Part shown: piece after piece, positions 47,257-59,281 of the stretch
How the letters are laid out: each line of letters begins with the position of its first letter
How positions within the stretch are numbered: position 1 is the first letter of the stretch
Origin: Chamaecyparis obtusa
Lineage: Eukaryota > Streptophyta > Pinopsida > Cupressales > Cupressaceae
Length of the DNA stretch: 64,000 bases
Assembly (NCBI GenBank): GCA_027943335.1
Contig: BSBK01006022.1
Span: forward strand, 248,001-312,000
Direction: 5' to 3'
Made by a program: the position numbers and the translations under genes
Notes under the pieces: generated by a model
The model's database searches: none
What the model was told of the DNA's origin: nothing
What the model saw: only the letters and a program-made list of their open reading frames with translations

Positions 47257-48147
47257 TCCTCTAGTCCTTGTAGGACTACTCAAATATGTATGAACAAGCT
47301 CCAACTTCTCTACTGTTGTAAACTTTTTGCTAGGAAATGAACTTCTCTTCTATTTGGCCATCACACATTCCTTGTAAATCATGTTAGTAGGCTTCATAAT
47401 TTTAGGTAAATCTCTCACTGCAAGTGTAGTACTCACTTTCAAAATGTTATCAAAGTTTATATGACAAAATATTCTATGCCATAACCAACTATCATCAATC
47501 TGAGTAATCAAGCATGTCATCTCAGTAGGATTCAATTGAAACACATTACCTCTGGTTCTAGATCCAGTACCAATCAAATTACCATCCTTGTCTTTGATTA
47601 CACAAGTTTTCTCAGAAAACCAAACTTGATATCCCTTATCAACTAGTTGTCCAATACTCAAAAGATTATGTTTCAAACCATCCACAAAGTAAACATCATC
47701 AGTATTAGTCTTTCCATCAAGAGTAATAGATCCTATACCTTTAATCAAACAAGGTGCATTGTTTCCAACTCTAACAAATCCTCCATCATACTTGTTAAAC
47801 TTTATGAACTTTTTCATGTCTCCATTCATATGATGTGAACAACCACTATCTATAATCCAATCAACTTTATTTTCTACTTGAGAAACTAAATCTTTTTCTT
47901 CCTTAATTTCTATTTCACAATTTTCTTTTTTAATTGCTACAAATCCTATATCATCATTATTCTTAGTATCACTTTCACTCAAAGATTTCTCCAAACTAGC
48001 TTCAAGTTCTTCATCATTTACATAGTAACATTCTTTAGATCTCCTAGGATTAAAGTTATTCCTATACTTCTTGACTCTCTTAAGGATATTTAGATGCAAA
48101 ATGACCAAATTCTTGACAAGCCCAACATTTAAAATTTTTCTTACCAT
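47257..48147 (-). pseudogene. Protease and N-terminal integrase of copia D
   Basis: Open segment 48147-47350 gives an acidic linker and then the copia protease (VDWIIDSGCSHHMNGDMKKF; D-S-G intact), followed by HNLLSIGQLVDKGYQVWF. The GAG-pre-integrase zinc region comes next (DDSWLWHRIFCHINFDNI), where the first Cys of the C-x2-C pair is changed (MIYKECVMAK). Downstream, VEKLELVHTYLSSPTRTRG leads toward the catalytic core, cut at 47256 by element I and resumed at 32331. Confidence 0.92.
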
Positions 48148-48926
48148 CTGGTTCTCTTTTTAAAAGCAAGGCAATACCTTCTTCAATCTTCCTATCTTCT
48201 TCATTTCTAGATCTACTGTTGCTAGCATAATCTCCACTCGTACTGATGCTTCTTGACAAAGTAAGGTGAACACTAAGTGCACTGAATGCCACCTCCATTC
48301 TAGGTAAGTCTCCTGATAGCCTCAGGTTCATCTCTACTACTTCCAATCTTCCAAGAAGAGTCTCTCTGGTAAAGTTCATAGTACAAGGTATAACTTGTTC
48401 AATCATCTGTGTTGTCTTCTTAAATGTAGGAGTCAATGTCCTTAGAATTTTCCATATCACTTCATTCTCTGTCTTGGTTCCTCCACAAGCTTTTATACTT
48501 GCAAAAATCTCTGACATTCTATCAATATAGCTTCTAACAAATTCATCTTCCATTATTCTTATATCTTCAAATGCACATATCCAATTATGTAATCTGACTT
48601 TCTTTGCATGTTCATCACCTTCAAAAGTAGACTGTAAAGCTAACCAAATTTCATGAGATTTTTTTAGATATTTTACCTGACTGTACTCATTTTATGGAAG
48701 GGCTAACAATAGTGATTCTTTGGCAAGTATGTTACACATAAATAGATCTCTTTCCTCATTAGTACAATCTTCAATTTTTATCCTCATCAATGATAGTCTT
48801 CTAATTATTTGTAGTTAACTAATAACCTAGTCCTAAACAAAGTAGGTGTGTCTTCATCTTTTTTTTCCAGCTGTCAAAATTTACTCCATCAAACTTATGG
48901 CTTTCTTTCTTGAAATGATTCTCCAT
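48080..48926 (-). pseudogene. Gag of copia D (UBN2-like)
   Basis: Starts at the ATG at 48926 with MENHFKKESHKFDGVNFDSW, the usual plant copia gag opening. It continues through KKSHEIWLALQSTFEG and the open segment 48553-48080 (MEDEFVRSYIDRMSEIFASI; NEVIWKILRTLTP). It ends in a single knuckle CWACQEFGHFASKYP, whose last Cys is a Tyr. Stops occur in the first 120 residues. This is a standard capsid-type gag, unlike the coiled-coil gag of C and H. Confidence 0.88.
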
Positions 48927-48968
48927 GGATCTCCTTAAGCTGTTAAACTTTTCCTTCAAGGACCTGCT

Positions 48969-48980
48969 ACTCTGATACCA
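48969..48980 (-). other. Primer-binding site of copia D
   Basis: Plus strand ACTCTGATACCA, the complement of TGGTATCAGAGT, two bases from the 5' LTR edge at 48983. Confidence 0.9.
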
Positions 48981-48982
48981 AT

Positions 48983-50167
48983 TGTTAGAAAGTAAAGTCC
49001 ACCAAGATAACTAAGAGGGGGGGGGGGTGAATTAGTTATTAGATAAATACAACTTTTATCAACCTTAATATATTTTAACCATGTAAGAAATGTAATCAAC
49101 AACCATAGAAAGATATACATGCACAATAACACAATGACACAAGATATGTTGACTAGGGAACCTCTTGATCAAAGAGTAAACCTTGGTGGGAATGATGCCC
49201 TCAAAAGATGCACTAATATGAAAGTTCCTTATGCAAGGATGGAATATGTTAGGAGTCTTATAAAATACATTTAGTACATATGAGTCCCTATTAGGAGACT
49301 TTGAATCCCTGCTAAAAGATTCTAACTCTGTTAGGAGTCATGGAAGATAGAAGGACCCACTACCCAAATAGCTTCAGGGTAAGATCACTGAACTCACTAT
49401 CCAACTGATCTTTGTATTACTCAATAGAATAATACCAAAAGATTACTAGTCTCAACAATTCAATAATCCTTCTCTGATTGTGCCAAACCACACCAAATTC
49501 TTCTTCAGATCTCAATATCAAATCTCTATACTTCGTATATCCTCTTTCAACAAATTCACTTTCACAATTTCTTCATTCACTTTCACACTTACATTACAAT
49601 AAGGAAAAAATTCCTTCATTTATACCACACTCAAGTAATTACAAATGAGTTAGCATACAAATTACAAAATAAAAGTTTCCACATGTTACATAAAAATTAC
49701 ACAAAACTGCGAGCTTCCAATTAAGATAATTCTTCACTCGTGCAACCTCAGATCTTTCACTCACATCCACACCACTAACATAATTTTTTCAATTGCCTCA
49801 TAACTGTGCATGAATAGATTCCATCCTGATTAGGAGATATCATCTGATTTCCACAAACTACTACTTAGGAACACTGCCTGAATATTGCTTCCATTGATTT
49901 CCTCATAACTATCACGAATAAATGAATTTCCATCTACACTCTTAACCATGATCTCATAGAACATCATAGAGTAAGTCCTCAACTCCACATAGCTTCATCT
50001 TTAATATCCCAAGTGCGCTAACTCAAAGACTATCTGCTTCCTTGCTAATCTCCAATAGATCACTGTGTTGACATCAATGACAATCATAGTCATAAATGCA
50101 ACAACAACTACTATAGAATGGCTGCAAATACTCCCTCATAGGATATATTCAGCATTCATTCCTAGAA
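48983..50167 (-). repeat. 5' LTR of copia D
   Basis: About 1185 bp, TGTTAGAAAG...CCTAGAA (CCTAACA in the partner). It has an 11-G run at 49017-49027. The target copy GTCTT follows at 50168-50172. Collinear and closely similar to 28333-29514. Confidence 0.93.
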
Positions 50168-50172
50168 GTCTT

Positions 50173-53100
50173 GTCATTCTAGAATTGGTTCTGAACACTA
50201 TCCTATTTTCTTTCAGGCCAACTCTATTAAAAGTAAAAGGATATTCCCTTTCAAATTTGAGAAGATGTGGACTATGCATCTTGATCTCGAAAACAAAGTA
50301 AAATAAAGGTGGAAGATCCATGTGGAGGGGACTGCTATGTTTAAAGTGGTTAAGAAACTTAAACATGTCAAGGATTGTATAAGAAATTGGAATAAGGATT
50401 GATTTGGAGATATATTCTCTTTGAAAACTTCCATCCTTGATGACCTTATAAATATTCAAGATCAAATCTAGGTTCAAGGGTATAAAAACATAACCATAGA
50501 TGAGGTGAATGCTATTCTCAAGAGATACCATGATATTATCTCCAAGTAAGAAACATTATGGAAACAAATTGCTTGTTCTAACTAGCTGACTAAGGGGGAT
50601 GGGAACACTAGATTTTTTCATATGACTACAAAGAAACACAAGGTTGCTAAAAAAATAGCTAATCTTAAGGTGAACAATGGATTTATTAATGATGCAGATA
50701 AAATTAGACAGGAAGCTAGAAATTACTTTTTTGATCTTCTTTCTCAAGACCCCAATCTAAACTAGGAGTTTCAAGAGGATTTTATCCAATGTATCCCAAA
50801 TGTTATTAATTAAGATCATAATTTCGCTATTCGGAAGATCCCCTCTCAGGATGAAGTTAAGAAAGTTGTTTTCTTCTTTTAGGGAAATAAGGCCCCTAGT
50901 CCAGATGGTTTCCCTATGTTTTTCTTCCAGATGTATTAGACCATTCTAGGAAAAGATGTCACCTATGTTCTGAAGGAATTATTCAAGGCTAAGAATATAT
51001 TAAAAGAGATTATGGTACTTTCCTAGCTCTAATTCCCAAATATCTAGGGGTCTAATATAAGATCTTTTGTCTCCTATATTGTTTATGATTATGGAAGAAT
51101 GCATGGGTAGATATATCTCTCACATGGTGAACAATGGGTCATTCAAAGGGCTTCACCCTTCATCCTCTTAGTTCTCACCAGTAGTTTTTTGATGACTCAA
51201 TTATCATGGGGGGGAAGTGGGCTTCCATTAAAGAAGCTAAGATTCTAAAGGACATTTTAAAGAAGTATGGCCTTGCCACTTGTTAGTTTATTATTTGGGC
51301 CAAAAGTAGTGTTCATTTTATAAATACTCTTGATAAAAGACAATTGAGAATTAGTAAGATTCTGAGATGCCAGATGGCCTCTTTTCCTACTACTTATTTG
51401 GGTCTCCCCTTGTGCATCAACCTCCCAGAATCCTTCTGGAGCTGTATAGTGGACAAGTTCAATAGTAAGTTAGTAGGATTGAAAGACACTCTCCTAAGTC
51501 AAGCTAGAAAGTTCCAACTCCTCAAGGCTTCTTTGCACAGTATTCCTATTTATGCTCTTAGATTGTTTAACATTCCAGGTAAATATGCTGATGCTATTTG
51601 AAAAGATTCAAAAAAAATTCCTATGGATGGGTGCTAAAGAAAAAAAGAGAATGTCTCTTATTTCTTGGGATAAAGCGCGCAGGCCAAAAAATAGGGGTGG
51701 TTTAGGTCTCAGGAGGATCATATTGATGAACATATATTTACTTTCAAAATAGATATGGAGAATTTACCACTCTAATGGTGAATGGAATCAAATTTGGCAA
51801 AACAAATACTCGATAAATTTCCCTACTTTGGAAAGTTTTATTTTTTCTGATGCTATCCCCAGTGGATCTCACATTTGGAAGAATATAACTAACAATAGAA
51901 ATTTGATGATCAAGGGTCTTCAATGGAAGGTTGGGAATGGTAAGAAAATTATGTTTTAGGAATATCACTGGATCAATGATGATCCTCTTATTAATTATCA
52001 TGAATGGGGTTCTTTTTCTTTAAAATGCAAAACAAAGTTTGGTAATTATGTTACTAATTATTGGGATAAGGACAAATGGAGGGACACTGAAGATATCAGC
52101 CCTAATTTGAGACATCTTAAAAATATTTTGTTTTCTATGATTCTTAATGAGGAAGATGACACTTTGATATGGAAGATGAATTCTAAAGGTATCTTCACAA
52201 CTTCTTCCATGATCAACATGATATCTAGTACTTGGGAATAGCCTCCCAGGTGGTCTAATGTTTGGATTAAGGATCTTACTCCTAATATCAATATGTTCTT
52301 CTAGATCTTAATGAAAAATAAAGTTCTTACTATTCACAACCTAAAGTGCAGAGGCTTTAGCATCCCTAATCGATGTTCTCTTTGTTTCTAAGAGGAAGAG
52401 AAAGTGGAACATTTGTTCATTCACTGTCCTTTTTCTATCTCTTTGTGGTCTAAATTGTTAGAGTTGTTTCAAATTGCCTAGGTTTTCCCTAAGGATATGA
52501 AGAGCTTTTATTCCTGTTGGCACCCCCCTCAAAAAATTCTATTTTTTTTAATCTCTGGAGATTTTCTATGCCACATTTGATGTGGGGATTATGGAAGGAG
52601 CAGAATGAAAAAAAATTGAGAGGCATGAATTCTCTAGTTTTAGTTTTTTTCCAAAGGATTCAAAGAGCTATCCATGAAAATATTCAAATCCTAAGTAATT
52701 ATAGTGTGCCTATTAAGAGAGTGGATGTGGATATTATAGAAATTAGGAAAATACATGGTAGAAATAAAGAGACTAATAACATCACCAATAGGGAAGAAGC
52801 TATATGGAAAGATCCCCCTAAGGGATGGATGAAAATCAACTTTGACAGGGCCTCTAAAGGTAACCCTGGACTTGATGGTTGTGATGCTATTCTTAGGGAT
52901 GAGGAAGGTAAATGTAAAGAGATTACTATTTTCCCTCTTGGAACACAAACTAATCACATGGCGAAAGCTATGGCGGCCTTCCATGGTCTTCTCCTAGACA
53001 AGAAATAGAATTGTAAAAATTTATGGGTGGAGGGGGATTCTAAAAATATTATAAATTGTCTCACAAAAAATTATGACCCCTCATGGACTATGAACAATAT

Positions 53101-53285
53101 TATTAAAGCCTTGTGGGATATTATTTCCAAATTTGATAAGTGCACTATTACCCATGGTTACAAGGAAATAAATGGTGTGGATTATTGGTCTACCAATGTG
53201 GTTGTGATGGTTGATGATGTTAGGACTTGGAGTGGAGAAGATAACTTGGCATATGATGTCAAATCATTAATCATTACTCTTTAGG
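50173..53285 (+). pseudogene. LINE ORF2, RT to RNase H part (3' of the split)
   Basis: Continuation of the LINE cut at 28332. Landmarks in order: FPFKFEKMWTMHLD near 50240; RT finger/palm NKAPSPDGFPMFFF near 50890 (usual PGPDG); MEECMGRYISHMVNNG near 51090; QFFDDSIIMGG near 51190 (FADD box reads FDD); TTYLGLPL near 51390. Then come a zinc-binding RT tail CSLCF...EKVEHLFIHCPF near 52375-52435 and an RNase H domain, GWMKINFDRASKGNPGLDGC near 52825, ending around 53285 with VEGDSKNIINCL. A plant L1 with RNase H. Many stops and frameshifts. Confidence 0.88.
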
Positions 53286-53543
53286 GATAAAATCCAAAGT
53301 ACGCAATGTGTAAGAATCAAATCAAAATAATGAATTATGACATGAAAAAGGTCGTAAACTATCATTATTTTTTAAGCAATGATTGTAATATGAAGTGCTG
53401 CGTCATTATTATCTCACACATTTTCTAGGTGAATTGGGTTTTATTTCTTTTGGTGGGATTTTTTTTGTATTACTAGTTCTTGCATATTTCTCAAGATATC
53501 TAGAGAGAGGAAACAACCTCAACAAAGTAATTGGAAGAGAAAA
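53286..53543. other. Gap between LINE and unidentified ORF
   Basis: AT-rich with no frame or repeat match that I can see. No clear poly(A) tail or target duplication marks the LINE end, so the LINE boundary is open. Confidence 0.5.
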
Positions 53544-54574
53544 ATGGGAGGAAATAGAAAGAGTATGAAGCCTATTTCCTACAAATATTGGAGGAACAAG
53601 GATAAGGTCTAGGACATTCTCAAGGAGGGAGGTCTTTCTATGTTTATGGAAAGGTTGCATGGTAGGGATTATGCCATTACCAAGTTTTTCCTTAATCAGT
53701 GGAAGAAGGGAAGCTTAACAATGGGGGACCAAACTATTAAGATTGTTGATGCCCTAATGTTGAAGATTATTAGTATGTTGAGGGAGTGCAATATATTTTA
53801 CAGAGACCAAAAGATGATGAAAGGTGTTGTAAAACATTTCCCCAAGATGAACAAGGAGAGGAAGAAACTAGTAAAGTCTACTAATACTTATTTCTCTCCT
53901 AAGAATATCTATAATCTGTGGAGAAATTTTTTGTTTTCTATTATGAGCTATATTACACTGGATGGTAGATACACTAGGGCTTATGGTTACCATTTTTTCA
54001 TTCTTAATCATTTCCTCCATGGGGTAAAATTCTCTTCACCTCATTATTTACTTTTTTTTATGAATGCTATCATGAAAGATAAAAGAAAAAATCCCCAAGG
54101 GGATCATGCTTTGCACCAAGGTTTGATGGTGCTTATTTATGACCATCTCAAAGATAAGAAAATTGTTCACTCTCTATCTTTTCATTATGAGTTAGAGGAT
54201 TATGAAATTGATGAGGAATCTTTTGAGGAATTTTCTGAGGGCTTGAATTCAAAGATTTATTCCATGTCTAAGACATATTCCTCCTCTGAAGATAGAAAAG
54301 GGAAATGAAAAACATCTGCTAATAAAAAGACCAAGGCTTCCACCTCAAAAAAGAATGCTAATCCTAGGAGGAAAATGACCTTTACTGTTGAGGATTCCCC
54401 TTCTTAGGAGGAAGAAGTGGTTGTTTCCAATTTAGATGAGGGTGAGTAGAGTAAGGTCAAAAATAAATCTTGCACTCCTCAAAAGAAAACTAATTCTGAT
54501 AATACTACTGTTCTTGAGGAAAATGCCATTAAAATGGAGGAGGTTGATATGGTTTTCAAAATTATTAGTGGGCA
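53544..54574 (+). pseudogene. Unidentified ORF (mobile-element-associated type)
   Basis: Starts at the ATG at 53544 (MGGNRKSMKPISYKYWRN), has a TAG at 53610, is open from 53613 (ATG at 53640) to a TGA at 54306, and then continues in the same frame until element E2 cuts it at 54574. The 222-residue open segment has MERLHGRDYAITKFFLNQW, TIKIVDALMLKIISML, then ITLDGRYTRAYGYHFFILNH and PHYLLFFMNAIM. It ends in an acidic, then basic Ser/Lys-rich tail. The pattern of helices resembles plant transposon-associated proteins of unknown function and loosely the N-terminal region of the H ORF2. I cannot name it. No LTR, PBS or TIR belonging to it is visible. Confidence 0.55.
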
Positions 54575-55249
54575 TGATGCAATGGAGGATGGGGAGAGGG
54601 GCCAAAGGCACACCCTAACCAGATCCACCTTGCAGAACAACACGCAGAAGTAGCAACACACAACAGTGAGAGAGAATGCATATACTTTCATATATTTACT
54701 TTAATTTGATTCATAAATGCCAGGCTATTAGGCCTTCCTAATTTAGGCTAGATATTAAAATCAAGTACATAAGTTCTCCAACATGTGAGGATCTACCAAC
54801 AATCTCTAATTTTCTATCTTCTATCTTTTATCCAAAAAATATCTCCCTAAACTCTAACCAAATAGCTAAATTTATACAAGAGGCTACCGAATCAAGTCAG
54901 CCTTCAATTCCACCATCAATGGAAGGAATGACTAGATGTAGGTCTACATGCTTCCCAATGATGGATACTAGCATTAAATCTATGACCCAAATCAAATACA
55001 TAAGTCAGCCTCAACGTAAATCCAAAATAAACAACTCGGTAAGCAAGGAAAGAGAGCGCCAAAAAAGCATCACCGAGTGCCAGGGAAATTCACCAAGCAC
55101 CAAAGAGATAACTGAACAACACTAGTAAATAAAGGAAACTAAGCAACACCGAACCAACTTGGTCAAAGAAGGAACCGAGTAATGCAGAAAACTTCAAACA
55201 TCTTTTTGGTGACATAGGATTGCCAAGGACCCAAGATGCTCCTGCATCA
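54575..55249 (-). repeat. 3' LTR of chromovirus E2
   Basis: About 675 bp, TGATGCAATGG...CTCCTGCATCA, then AACACCTAGG inward. Aligns with both E1 LTRs. The five bases outside are GGGCA. Confidence 0.88.
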
Positions 55250-55289
55250 AACACCTAGGCTTGTTTGAAATGATTCTCCGAATCATGAA

Positions 55290-56500
55290 ATAGGTATGAT
55301 CTGAGCTACATACAACTCAGACTGTGAAATCCAAGAACTATCTTCAATTGGTCTATTCTTCCACTTTACCAGATATTCCATGTACTATTTTCCTCTTGTA
55401 CTTTTGCCAATTCTTTGCTCCAAAATTTGCTCAACTTTTTCCATTTGTTTCTTAGGATAATCCATCGGTACTATCATGTCTTCATTAGGTTCATGATACT
55501 CATACAAATCAGCAATGTTGAATATAGGTGATATGTCCATGTCATTAGGTAACTCAATCTCATATATATTTCCACTGTCAAATTTCTTCAGTATCTTACA
55601 AGTACCAAACTTCTTCATTTTCAACTTCCCATATGTTCCAACAGGAAATCAACCTTTCTTCAAATGAACCATAACTTCATCACTGACTACAAAATTCTTG
55701 TCTTCTCTTCCAACTTATGTTTCACATCTTCATGCAATGTCTTCATGTATTCAAAAAAATTTACTCCTTCAGCACTTCTCTTTCTTTCATTAGCAATATC
55801 CCTCAAATCAGATATACCTCTCGGTTATATGCCATTTACAATCTCAAAAGGTGTTTTTCTAGTACTCCTATTCACTGATTTATTGTATGCAAACTCTACT
55901 TTTGCCAACACAAAATCCAAATTACTTGGTGTGTCTCCAACTAAACATCTCAAAATATTTCCCAAACTTCTATTCACAACTTCTGTCTATCCATCGGTTT
56001 GTGGGTGAAATGTAGAAATATATTTCAACTCAGTGCCAAATTTTCTCCAAAGGGTCTTCCAAAAGTATCCAACAAATTTGCTGTCTCAGTTAGAGATAAT
56101 ACTCCTTGGTAATCCATGCAATCTGACAATTTCCTTAAAGAAAAGATCTGCTATATGTACTGCATCTAATGTCTTTCTACAAGGTATAAAATGTGCCATT
56201 TTAGAAAATCTATCCACAACAACAAATATAGAATCATTACCTCTTACTATGTTCGGTAAGCCAAGAACAAAATCCATATTGATGTCAATCCAAGGTTTCT
56301 TAGGAATAGAAATCAATGTATGCAATCGAGTATTTTGACTTACTCCTTTTGCAACTTGACAAATTTCACAAATTTTCACAAATTTCTAAACATCTTTATA
56401 CAACTATGGCCAAAAGTATTTCTCCTTAAGAAAATTCAATGTCTTATCAACACCAAAATGTCCAGCCAAACCACTACTATGTTGCTCCTTTATAAAATTA
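55290..56500 (-). pseudogene. Integrase and chromodomain of E2 (broken)
   Basis: Zinc finger intact across stops ([25 protein letters not shown]). Segment 56379-56086 holds [20 protein letters not shown] (first Asp) and [11 protein letters not shown]. The block around the catalytic Glu keeps TEVVNRS, but the preceding Gln codon is a stop near 55990. A ~60-bp deletion near 55710 removes part of the C-terminal region relative to E1. Segment 55624-55385 ends [12 protein letters not shown], followed by chromodomain residues (EYLVKWKNRPIEDSSW) to about 55320. Confidence 0.87.
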
Positions 56501-56509
56501 GTTCTTATT

Positions 56510-57180
56510 TCTCCTCTTGGTATACATAACTGAATACCTTTAAACAAGATACCTTCTTGAATAAAATATTCATTTTGTTTAGTACTTGGTTGATCTTGAA
56601 TAGGTGCTCTACACTTTCTCCATGAATAAAAAAAATCAAGATCAAATTCATAAGAATCTCTCATGTCATCAAAGCCAAGAACTTCAATTTTCATCTCCAT
56701 CATCAAAGATCTTACTCTACTCAATGCATCAACAAATCGGTTAGTGACTCCACTCTTATGCTTTATCACAAATGTATAACTTTGCAAATACTCAACCCAT
56801 TTCATATGTCTCTAATTCAACTTATTTTGACTACCTAAATACTGTAAAGCCTTATAATTGGTATACAACAAAAATTCACTCGGTATCAAATAATGTCTCC
56901 ATTTCTTCAGTGCTTGAACAATAGCATATAATTCTTGATCATACACAGAGTATTTCCTTTTTGCATCATTCAAATTTTCACTAAAGAAAGAAATAGGTTT
57001 ACCTTCTTGACTCAACACAGATCCAATTACACTACCATTTGCTTCACATTCCACTTGAAATACCTTATTTAAATCAGGCAATGCCAAAACAAGAAATTCA
57101 ACAACCTTCTTCTTTAGAGTCTCAAAAATTTTATTAGCTCCATGTGTCCACTTGATCTCTTTTATCTCCCCTCATAGTCT
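56510..57180 (-). pseudogene. RNase H of E2 (broken)
   Basis: Segment 57087-56812: [19 protein letters not shown] (the catalytic DASG motif reads EANG, losing the Asp), YSVYDQELYAIVQALKKW and LYTNYKALQYLGSQNKLN. A stop near 56810 precedes MKWVEYLQSYTFVIKHKSGV and the VDALSRVRS motif in 56805-56404. Confidence 0.87.
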
Positions 57181-57189
57181 CAGTCATAG

Positions 57190-57990
57190 AATTACATATT
57201 AAACTAAAATTCCTAATGAACTTGAGGTAAAAACTTACCAAACCATGAAATGATCTTACCTCACTAGCATTCTTAGGTGTAGGCCAATTCAAAATAGCTT
57301 CAACCTTTTTAGGATCTATTTTCAAACCATTAGCTGAAATCACAAATCCCAAATACACAATCTCCTCTTTCATGAATGAACACTTTTTTAAATTTATCAG
57401 CAACTTTTATTCTTTCAACCTTTTCAATACTTTTTTAACATGCAACAAATGTTCTTCTCTAGTCTTACTAAATATTAGAATATCATCAAGATATACAATC
57501 ACAAACTTACCCAAGAATTTCTTCAAAACTTCATTTATCAACCTCATAAAAGTACTCGATGCATTAGTTAAACCAAAAGGCATAACCAACCACTCATACA
57601 AACCTTCTTTTGTCTTGAAAGAAGTCTTCCACTCATCACCTTCTCTGATTCTAATATGATTATACCCAATTTTCAAATCAATTTTAGTAAAATACTTTTC
57701 TCCAGTCAAATTGTCTATTATGTCATTCATTCTTGGTATAGGAAACCTATATTTCACTATTATCTTGTTAATTGCTCTGGAATCAGTACACATTCACCAT
57801 TTTCCATTCTTCTTAGGTGCCAATACAATAGGTACTACACAAGGACTCAAACTTTCTCTAATCAAACCTTTCTGCAATAATTCTTGAATCTATCAATTCA
57901 GTTCTTGATTCTTGGTAGGTGTGAACCATTGTGGTGCTTTATTTGGTAAACTAGCTCTAGGGATTAGATCCATGCAATGATCAATACTTC
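57190..57990 (-). pseudogene. Reverse transcriptase of E2 (broken)
   Basis: Segment 57793-57407 is the best-preserved RT in the window: [68 protein letters not shown] with the Y-L-D-D box intact. Segment 57403-57134 gives the thumb (LINLKKCSFMKEEIVYLGFV; ASEVRSFHGLVSFYLKFIRN). A frameshift separates them. Confidence 0.93.
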
Positions 57991-57999
57991 TCTTTAGTG

Positions 58000-58700
58000 G
58001 AAAACCATCAGGTACATTATCAGAAATGATTACACTATACTCAGTGAGTAGCTTATCAATCTCCTTAGGGACACTATCCTCTATTTTCATACTTGGTTTG
58101 TTAGGAATCACAATAAAACATACATCATTCTTCTTCAAATCCTTAACAAATTTTCTTCCTTCCATTAGGAAAACTTTCACATATGTGAAAACATTAGTAA
58201 CAGGTTCTTCAATCAAAGGTAAAAAGATTTGTCTTCTCCTATCAGTCCAAATAGTATATTTATGCAATTTCCATCATATATAGCATGTCTATCATATTGC
58301 CAAGGTCTACCCAACAAAATATGACAACAATCCATAGGCATGATATCACATAAAACCTTATCATAGTATTTTCCAATTTTCAAATTCACATAACATTGTT
58401 CACTTACCAAAAGTTTATGCTCATCTTTGATCCATGAAATCTGATAGGGTTTCAAATGTTCCAATTTTTTTAGCTACAACTTTGTGACCATTTCCTTAGA
58501 TGCCAGATTCTTCAAGCTACCACTGTCAATGATTACCTTCCAAACTTCATCAGAAACTCTACATCTGGTCTTGAACAAAATTTTCCTTACCAAATCTTCC
58601 TTATTACTTTCACTCCAATGTGCTCTCCTTATCATCAAGTTATTTTCCTTCTTAGGTTCATTCGGTGACTCTTCTTGCACCAAAGCATTTCTATTATTAC
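58000..58700 (-). pseudogene. Protease and pre-RT linker of E2 (broken)
   Basis: Segment 58683-58474: FKTRCRVSDEVWKVI then IDSGSLKNLASKEM (D-S-G intact). Segment 58464-58213: YQISWIKDEHKLLVSEQC and CHILLGRPWQYDRHAI. Segment 58267-57893 is the linker (IEDSVPKEIDKLLTEY; CMDLIPRASLPNKAP). Frameshifts near 58465 and 58270. Confidence 0.87.
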
Positions 58701-59281
58701 TGACCTTCTTACTTGTATGTGTACACTCAAATGATCTATGTCCTTCTTATCCATAATTGTAACAAGTTCCTCAGAAGCCACCTCTATTATAAACACCTTG
58801 ATAGTTATTGCCTCTACCTCTAGATGAACTTTCACCTTTCCACTCGGTCTTGTCTTTATCCAGAGTTGTCTTTTCAAGTTCAGATCTATTGTTTTCACTA
58901 TAAGATCTACCTCTTCCTCTAGGGAATCTACCACCTCTACCTCTTTGTCTTTTCTCATGTATCTTATTCAATTTCTCCTTAGCTTTCAATAAAAATTGAT
59001 AAGCCTCTTCAATGTTATCCAATTTGGCCAAACTGATTTCTTCTTGGATGGAAACTCTCAAACCATTTAGGTATCTAGCAATTCTTTCCACAACATCTTC
59101 ATCATGTCCAGATTTGATATCTATTCTATAGAATTCCTTAGTATATTCCTTTACCGAGCTATCTTTCTACCTCAAACTTTTCATTCGCCTAACTAGGTTA
59201 ATCTAATAATCACAAGGTAAGAACTTTCCTTTCAATTTATTCACCATTTGATTCCATACCTTTATTTTGTCTTTGAATTTC
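58701..59281 (-). pseudogene. Gag of E2, C-terminal part (broken)
   Basis: From the interruption at 59281 (KIKVWNQMVNKLKGKFLPC) through ERIARYLNGLRVSIQEEISL and an Arg/Gly-rich linker (59091-58771) to a knuckle remnant (CYNYG*EGHRSFEC near 58750, with a stop and one Cys lost). The N-terminal half lies beyond the inserted element F, outside the window. Confidence 0.87.

Larger units (their letters stand above)
28333..50167 (-). mobile_element. Ty1/copia element D
   Basis: Minus-strand copia element, 21.8 kb end to end because of nested insertions (I at 32332-47256, with H inside it); about 6.9 kb without them. Two ~1.18-kb LTRs, a PBS, gag (UBN2-like), protease, integrase, RT and RNase H occur in copia order. 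A perfect 5-bp target duplication GTCTT flanks it (28328-28332 and 50168-50172), and the interrupted LINE continues on both sides. Domains contain stops, but the RT and RNase H segments are fairly open, suggesting a younger age than the gypsy elements. Confidence 0.95.
54575..59281 (-). mobile_element. Ty3/gypsy chromovirus E2, 5' end missing
   Basis: Second copy of the E1 family, minus strand, from the 3' LTR to the middle of gag. It breaks the unidentified ORF at 54574 and is itself broken at 59281 by element F. The 5' LTR, PBS and gag start are not in the window. It keeps several residues lost in E1 (YLDD in RT, DSG in protease, complete HHCC finger). Confidence 0.9.

Noticed and set aside
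53027..53284. Separate small gene after the LINE RNase H start
   Set aside because: It continues the RNase H domain (VEGDSKNIIN motif) of LINE ORF2 after a stop; not an independent gene.
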